From positions 10,251,501 to 10,315,500 of the forward strand of contig NC_071345.1 of NCBI RefSeq assembly GCF_027744825.2: DNA of 64,000 nt, written 5' to 3'. The translations under genes and the position numbers were made by a program. Below, piece after piece: positions 57,573 through 64,000 of this stretch. How positions within the stretch are numbered: the stretch's first letter is position 1; each line of letters begins with the position of its first letter. The notes under the pieces are model-generated. The model searched no databases. It was not told the DNA's origin and saw nothing but the letters and a program-made list of their open reading frames with translations. This DNA comes from Synchiropus splendidus. Taxonomy: Eukaryota; Chordata; Actinopteri; Syngnathiformes; Callionymidae.

Positions 57573-60500
57573 CCTGACTAGGAAAATACAAGTCAAAATG
57601 GAATACTATTTCCTTAGGCAGTAATTTTAATCTTGATAGTTTCATTTTCGGATCACTTTCACAGCACTCGAGTTCAACTGGAATTCAAAATCACGTAAGT
57701 AAATAATTGACCCTCTACACTTGCATCTCTCCCCGTACACTGGGAAGAGGCTTCAGCTGTTTTGTCAACATGAAGTGAAGCGTGACACGCAATATCAGCG
57801 CTACCTCACCTACTGTTGCAGAGCGTTAAGGATGATGGTGGTTATGGATGGGTGCAGTCCATCTGTCAGTTCACATCTTCTCTGCCTTTATATATAATGG
57901 CTTACAATCCATCAGTAATACACAAGAGTTGTGATTTGAGACTATGGTGGTCTCACCTTCACCGGTTTCACCGGTCCATATGCATCTGAAGTTAAAGGCC
58001 ACACACACAAAGGATAAAAAGATAATGGCTTCTGTCAGTCTAAATCGCAGGTCAAAGGCTTAACAGCATTATACAGCCGTCTTGAGAGCGTACGGACCAA
58101 AGCGTGCGACAACACTATCGCAAGGCTGCAGACGGCTGGACGGCTCACACCACCTCAGAGGATGCAGAGGAGGGGAAAGCTGGCAGTGCACCGATGGTAA
58201 ACATGCCTGAGGCAGTACCATCGAGCACCATGGAGGAGGAGCGAGAAGACTGGCAGACACAATCGGCGTCTCCACTTTGCTGAAATCCTAATCGAACAAG
58301 AGAGAGAGAGGCAGAGGGAGACGCCAGAAAAAGGGCCACGGTACTGTGATCCACGATAATGTCTTGCCTCTGCCCTGTGAGCAGAGGCACGCATGTTTTT
58401 TTCTGACCAATTAGGCAGGAATAAAAGCAGGGAGTTGGAACTCAGCTGGGGGCTCAGACAGTGGGCTGGTTAGATCTAGGCCACTCGCTTCTCTTCCTGC
58501 CCATTTGTTGAATCTACAGGAGCCGAGAGGCCACGAAGGGAGCGGGGGGGGGGCGATTTCATTCGTCAACTAGCTGGGGATGTCAAGCCGAGCCTGCAGC
58601 AAATAAGCCACCCATGAATCTTTCATCTCCTTCAAACGCTTCCTCCGGACACCAGATTAGCGGGAAAACGTGATTTTTGGAGAAAGTTTTTAAGAGCCCT
58701 CCACTGAGTTACTGACACCAAAACTATCCAATATCTTTATTAAACATTTGCCGTACGTGCCAAAGCACGAGGAAGAACAAGGGGTTTTAAAGACCTTTGC
58801 TCTGGATCTAATGGGTTCAGAGGTATATTGTTTAAACTGCTAACAAAAGTTCACCAAAACGTACTCACTGTGGGACGAATACAGTGCTTTATCTGACACA
58901 CATGACAAGCAGGAAGGCCACCCACTTCAGGAAGCAGACTCGGGGCCATATCAAGAGAGGGCAGTGGGTGACCTAGTCCAGCAGTCTGCGGCCCTGACCC
59001 CACCGCCTTGCACAATGTTTGCACTAATTAGGTTCACTGAGAGTTTATCAAAGACTCTCAGCGTCCAGCAAAGACAGCTGCAGCATGCAAGTTTAAGTTC
59101 AGAAAACATTCACCCACTATCATGTGCTTTAGCGAACACAACCTCATAAACATGACGCAGAATTTCCACTAACAGCATTCCTTGTTTGCCTCTGTTGCCA
59201 CACTCCATTAGAATGGATAACAGCTTCCTCTCGCTGCGGCTGCTTATCTGTTTCAGGAAACAGCCATGTTTTCTGGGAGATTAAAGACAAATAAATGAAG
59301 ACAGACATACACTGTTCCTCCACCACACAGCAAATAACATGATGACGCAACTTGATGATATGGTCAGAAATAAACCAGGTTAAGAGCACAACATGTTTGC
59401 ATGTTAGGTATGTGGATTTTTTTTTTTTACCCAGTATAACCCAAAAATAAAATGCAATGACACAACTGAACTGTCGTAATAAAACACAATGCATGGCTGT
59501 TCTTTTTCAAGCGGCAACCTAACTTGAGGAATTCGTTGACGCCATTCGCGGGGGCATGTTTCCGGGATGTTTGTCTCCAAAACGCGTGATGCACAAAAAG
59601 AAGTGTGTTCCTTAATATTCGTGGGCACAAAGAGCCAGGATTGAGAGGTATATTCACAGTGTGACCCCATTGTGTCAGCCATGCCGTTAGCTCAAGATAA
59701 ATGTTCCCCCGTGGAACCTTATTGCAACATCACAGCAAGAGAAGGGGAGGATTGTGAGTTCAAAATGGATTTCTGTGCATCTAGCTGATGAAATCTGGGA
59801 AGAAGGATGTTGACTTTCAAGAAAAAAAAACCAAGCAGCTGCCGCCTAAAAAGCGGCTGCCATCTGACGCCGATTTGTTTTCCAAGAAGGAGGTCAAAAT
59901 GTTGACAACTTCAAGTCCCAGACACGATCCAAGGCTGGAACTGGCAGCTCCGACCGGCCGCAGTAGAAAGAGACTGGCTAGTTAGAAGAAGGGACAAGTT
60001 ATCTGATGTAAAACTCTGCAAATGTTGGAGCAAACCAGGCCCCGTTTGTTTACTCAATATTAAAATACAGAGATAACGGCACAACCATTTCAACCAGACG
60101 AACACGACACGTCATGAGAGATGCTCAGCTAATAGCAGAGCCCAGATGAAAACAATAATGAGGTTAGGCAACAAAGAGAGCATCTGTTCACTGTTGACCA
60201 CATCATGAGAAAATGAAGAACATGAGCGCTCTTTTAGAGAGAAAACACACACGCACACGAAGCATGTCGGGACCTCAGAAAAAGAGACTTTAGGCATTTT
60301 ATTCATTCAAGATGTGATCTAATCTTCTCCTGGTGCACCGGTCCAAATTCATGTACGCCCACGCAGCGGAGCGGACTGAAATAAAAACGCCTCGACATAT
60401 CGACAAAGCTTTTTGTTCACACATACACCTCATCTCAGGAGTTGCCTGTGAGCCAATGACGAGAGGAAACATGGGGAAAGGATGCCAGCTGCCGTGACCT

Positions 60501-61352
60501 CACCCCCTCTTTCTCACCATATAGCGTCTCCAGGTTGTTTCCTTTCACTTCTCAAGGCCTTGAGGCGGTTGAGACTCGCTGCTGTGCAGCTTAATCACCT
60601 TTTTAAAAATAGCTGTGTTTGACTCCCCGCCCTCGTAGATGCCATTGATTTTTGTTGGGGTCACTTAAGGGTAGTTAGGCATTGACTATTCAGAGGATAA
60701 ATCTGACTATTTGGACTTGGAACGCGGAGTTTATAAGCACAGAAAACAGAGCGACTATTAAAACTGTAATTGGTAGCACATGTGGCTCGACTGCGCTGAG
60801 AAACAAATTTACGGGCATTCCTGAGATAAAGGAAACAGTTGGGGAGACGAACAATAAAAGTGTTTGAATGGTACTTTCTGCGATGTTGGGAAGAGCGTGA
60901 CACAAATGGCAGTCGGACAACGAGCAAGGAGGTTTGAAAATGTGTTGACAGTCAGACAACCTCCGCTCAAGGGCCCTGTGCACTTGAGCAAAGAGTTGCA
61001 GCGGTCATCATGCCTCCCAGTGATTTACAGCGTGAAATTGTAGCTATGCTCTCAAGCGCGCGTCTGGCTGCATACAAGATGTGGACTAGAAAGTGGAAGC
61101 CAACAAAGATATACAGGTCTTCTTTTACAGGCTGTTAGGTAATGCTCGGATCTGCGCCTCTCTTAAAACATGGAGGACAAAAAAGGGGGCCGTGGGGTGT
61201 CGAGTTAGGCGACGGGAGAGACAGAGTCCTCTCCCCGTCGCTTAAATGCGAATCACACTTCAAAAATGTTGACAAAAATGGCGGTTAAATCCCATGTGCA
61301 GACCTGCAATGACATGCTTCTGAAGGCAAACATTACGACATTTTTTTTAATA
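57573..61352. other. Unique non-coding sequence, nothing recognised
   Basis: A GAGAGAGAGAG run lies at about 58301-58311, a G9 run at about 58544-58552 and a T11 run at about 59418-59428. Short frames at 58069-58394, 59144-59682 and 60661-60991 lack domains. Confidence 0.5.
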
Positions 61353-61594
61353 CAAGTAACATCCGACTTACGACTAAGATCGGTTCTGACCAACCGGTCG
61401 TAAGTCAGATTGGACGTAAGTCGAATGCCATTCAAAATAGCTGACGTGAGGGTTACTACTACTGTAGTGGTAGATGGCTGTGTGAGAGTGAGATGCTGGG
61501 ATACAAAAAAAATAAATAAATAAATAAATAGGCATCTGCAGGCCGTGGTCGTAAGTACGGGAGGACGTAAGTCCAGCAGGTTGGATGTTACTTG
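61353..61594 (-). mobile_element. TA-flanked MITE, copy 3 (inverted, internally deleted)
   Basis: Bounded by TA at 61351-61352 and 61595-61596. The left end CAAGTAACATCCGACTTACG and the right end TTGGATGTTACTTG are inverted. Relative to copies 1 and 2 it lies in the opposite orientation and lacks the section with CAATGTCTGGCACCG. In its place is an (AAAT)n microsatellite at 61502-61530 grown from the ATTTATTT stretch of the ancestor. Confidence 0.8.
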
Positions 61595-61596
61595 TA

Positions 61597-63312
61597 CTAT
61601 AGCAGAGTCTGTTCATCGGAATCCCATTCTTGTTATAAATGTATAATGGACGTCGACACACGAGAAGAAACCTCAGGCGAGCATGTGACCTGAGGCTGCA
61701 ATCGCAATAGTCTCACCCTAATTTCCTCCAGGAGAAGAATGAGAATCTTGATGTGTGGAATACAAAAACAACCCTGCAAATATTCATTCCGAATATGAAC
61801 CCTCCTCCTTAAAAAAAGTAACCGCTGCAAAAGCATTGAACAATCTGTCTTAGGTTGTCGTCAAAAAGCAGCATCAATTCAGCCACTCGTGACAGAGTGA
61901 TGAGATCTGTCACCTGAGAGCCAGATATATCAATAACCGGCCGGGCTCACTGACTTGCTCCTCCGCATAAACAGAGCAAAGACAATGTGGGGCTTCACAT
62001 TCTAAACACAACTCGGTGACATTTGCACAGCATCAGCGGAGAAAAGGAAAAGCACAAATGTTGGCTCTCCGTGGGAGCTCCGGGAGAGCACAAGTCCTTT
62101 CTTAAGACTGTGTTCGTCTTCCTTTTCTTTCTTCTGGCACAGCGAGAGGCTATTTTCTAAACTCCGGCTGAAGGTTGTTTGCCACACCTGCTTTCCAGCA
62201 GGAGGTGGTTGGAAGGGAGGGGGAGGTCATTGTGTTCAGCTGCTGCTTAAGAACAACATTTCATCCACGCAGCGCTCTCGTCATCACGGAAATGAAGCCG
62301 TTTAATGAGGCAGTCTTGAGCGCATGTGTTGTCTCAGTTTTACAGCCCAGCGAAAAACATCTTTCAGATTTGCCCCAATGACATAAGCGCACAGGAACAA
62401 ACCCGCCAGCCAATTAGTGTGTTTCTTAGGAAGCCTGTAATTTCCCGCTGCGGTGGAAGCAGCAACACGGACTTGAAAGTCCCCACAACATCAGCTCACA
62501 CCACCACCATGTCTGCCATCTACTTTGCTGCTGCCGCAGCCTCGAGCCCTGCAAACCCTTGTTGGTTATCCTGTCGAAAGGTAATCGTGTTTGTGAAAGA
62601 GACTCATGAGCGACCTACTGAATATTTTTACTCTGGCAGTACACTGCGGCTCTGATGCTTTTTACTCAGAGTGCACTCCAAGTTCCGACCCTTCATGATA
62701 TAAACTAGGACAGTGGGCAACAAAACGTTCTTGCTGAGAGGATCACAAGCCTCTTGCGCCGGAGAGGAAGAGGGAAGGTTTTCGATTTCCTGTCGGGAGT
62801 GATTTGGTGACTGCACTCCAGTTTTGAGACGGATAATTCTGACCTGAGGATCATTTACCACAATACACGCACAGAACGTAGAAAATTGCGTAAAAAAAAC
62901 ATTCCTTTCCCCATCTTTCAGGAGTTCACCCCAATTAAAATTTGTTACGCAGTACGTCCTAAACTTGGAAGACATTTTGAAAGTACAACGCTTGTGTGCC
63001 AGGTGATGCTCAAGTCAAGTTTTACACAATTCCTGAACACGGAGGCGGAAACTAAACGCCGTACTGTGCCGGTCAGACTCAACAAAGTATCTCAGTGAAC
63101 CTTGCACGATACCGTGAACCTTGCAACCTCACGATAAGGCTCTACAAGACATCAAAAAGTGACTTTAAATGATCACTGTTGTCTTCCACGAAAGTTAAAT
63201 TCACACCCGATAACTGCGTTGAAATTCACTTCACGAAAACTGGCACACGACGCAGAACCATGACCATGACATGCCTCGAGGATTTACTGTATTTAGAAAA
63301 TGTTTTATGAGC
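61597..63312. other. Unique non-coding sequence, nothing recognised
   Basis: There are no repeat termini. Frames of up to 115 codons (62628-62975, minus) have no domain content. Confidence 0.5.
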
Positions 63313-63508
63313 ATTGATGGGTCGATGAGGGTTCATGACACAGTACTGAAGGGTAGATGGGGTTTCATGAAACAGTCTCCTGATTTTCAGAGGCCACCAG
63401 ATGGCACTGTCTGCTGTAGAATGTTTCGACGTGAACAATTAATGGCCTCTGAAAATCAGGACAATGTTTCAGAAACCCTGTAATACTGATAGCTCATTCA
63501 CCCATCAG
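63313..63508. mobile_element. Palindromic MITE, copy 3 (GTGATGGGTCGAT family)
   Basis: The left end ATTGATGGGTCGATGAGGGT and the right end CTCATTCACCCATCAG are inverted. Inner arms CCTGATTTTCAGAGGCCA and GGCCTCTGAAAATCAGG are also complementary, making the element palindromic at two levels. Candidate flanking duplications (TATGAGCA and TATGACTC) match at 5 of 8 positions. GGCCACCAGATGGCAC is the exact reverse complement of a block in copy 1. Confidence 0.7.
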
Positions 63509-64000
63509 TATGACTCAGGTATAAAAACTTTCAACATCTGAATCTGGGAATTGACAGATCAGTGTCAACTGTTGCAGTGCATAATGGGGATTGTAGTAAG
63601 TGGATGTGCTTTTTACTGGCCATATATAATTATCACAGCCAGTGTGAGGCAGTTGCACTAGCAACATTTTAAAAACTCATCAGACAAGTCTGGAAACTTA
63701 GCAGTAAAGTATGTCTCTTCATGGAGTCATACACATATGGTTTGGATCAAAGGGCTTCAGGGAAGTCTGAGTGATTTCCTAGGAAGGTGACACAGCACCT
63801 GAGTCACCTGGCAGTGTTTGCCAATATCCCTGCAGAGAACTATCCCCCCGCTTACACCCCTCTTTCGCGATGTTCCGATCGAATCAAATATTTACTCAGT
63901 CATAGTCAGCGGGTCATTGTCCCCCATACCAGCCGTCCTGGGCAGTGGGCACACGTTCAAAGATGATTTGTCGCCGCTGACGGTAGAGAGAGAAAAAAAA
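63509..64000. other. Unique non-coding sequence, nothing recognised
   Basis: There are no repeats or credible exons before the window ends in a short A-run. Confidence 0.5.

Overview
This 64 kb window looks like non-coding DNA from a teleost fish, most likely a percomorph. It could be a gene desert or a very large intron. The organism is inferred from the repeats. Several carry terminal signatures I recognise from ray-finned fish genomes: hAT termini of the TAGGGATGCACCGAT, TAGGGCTGAACGATT and TAGGGGTCGACC types, an RTE-clade LINE 3' end with a GAA tail, a tRNA-like dispersed repeat, and long TA and CA microsatellites. The base composition is moderately AT-rich. I found no host protein-coding exon, tRNA or rRNA. 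The longest open frames (about 189, 180, 147, 146 and 136 codons) show no recognisable domain, and the 180-codon one is simply antisense to the LINE.

Layout. Positions 0-10 kb are mostly unique sequence, with an approximately 750 bp inverted-terminal-repeat element (2710-3458), a small hAT copy (5166-5470) and two stretches resembling conserved regulatory elements. Positions 10-20 kb hold a hairpin-bearing repeat (10835-11190), a palindromic MITE (12189-12412), a TG/TA microsatellite, a duplicated approximately 110 bp segment next to a 600 bp hAT remnant, and the first copy of a TA-flanked MITE (16122-16407). Positions 20-32 kb hold the only coding relic, an RTE LINE 3' end (23738-24316), then a 700 bp terminal-inverted-repeat element (25156-25853), four more hAT-type fragments, and a near-perfect 183 bp foldback (29832-30014). 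Positions 32-46 kb hold further repeats, a (TA)39 tract beside an inverted second copy of the 10.8 kb repeat, a possible LTR relic, and a strongly diverged seven-unit tandem array with a shared core (43190-44035). Positions 46-64 kb are mostly unique, with one hAT element that keeps a degenerate 8 bp target duplication, two more copies of the TA-flanked MITE, and a third copy of the palindromic MITE.

Nothing here forms an operon or a pathway. The most unusual structures are the seven-unit array, the 71 bp foldback with a solitary arm about 950 bp away, and the three-copy TA-flanked MITE. Several unique stretches cluster developmental transcription-factor motifs and may be conserved non-coding elements. 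That is an impression from reading only and needs an alignment to test.
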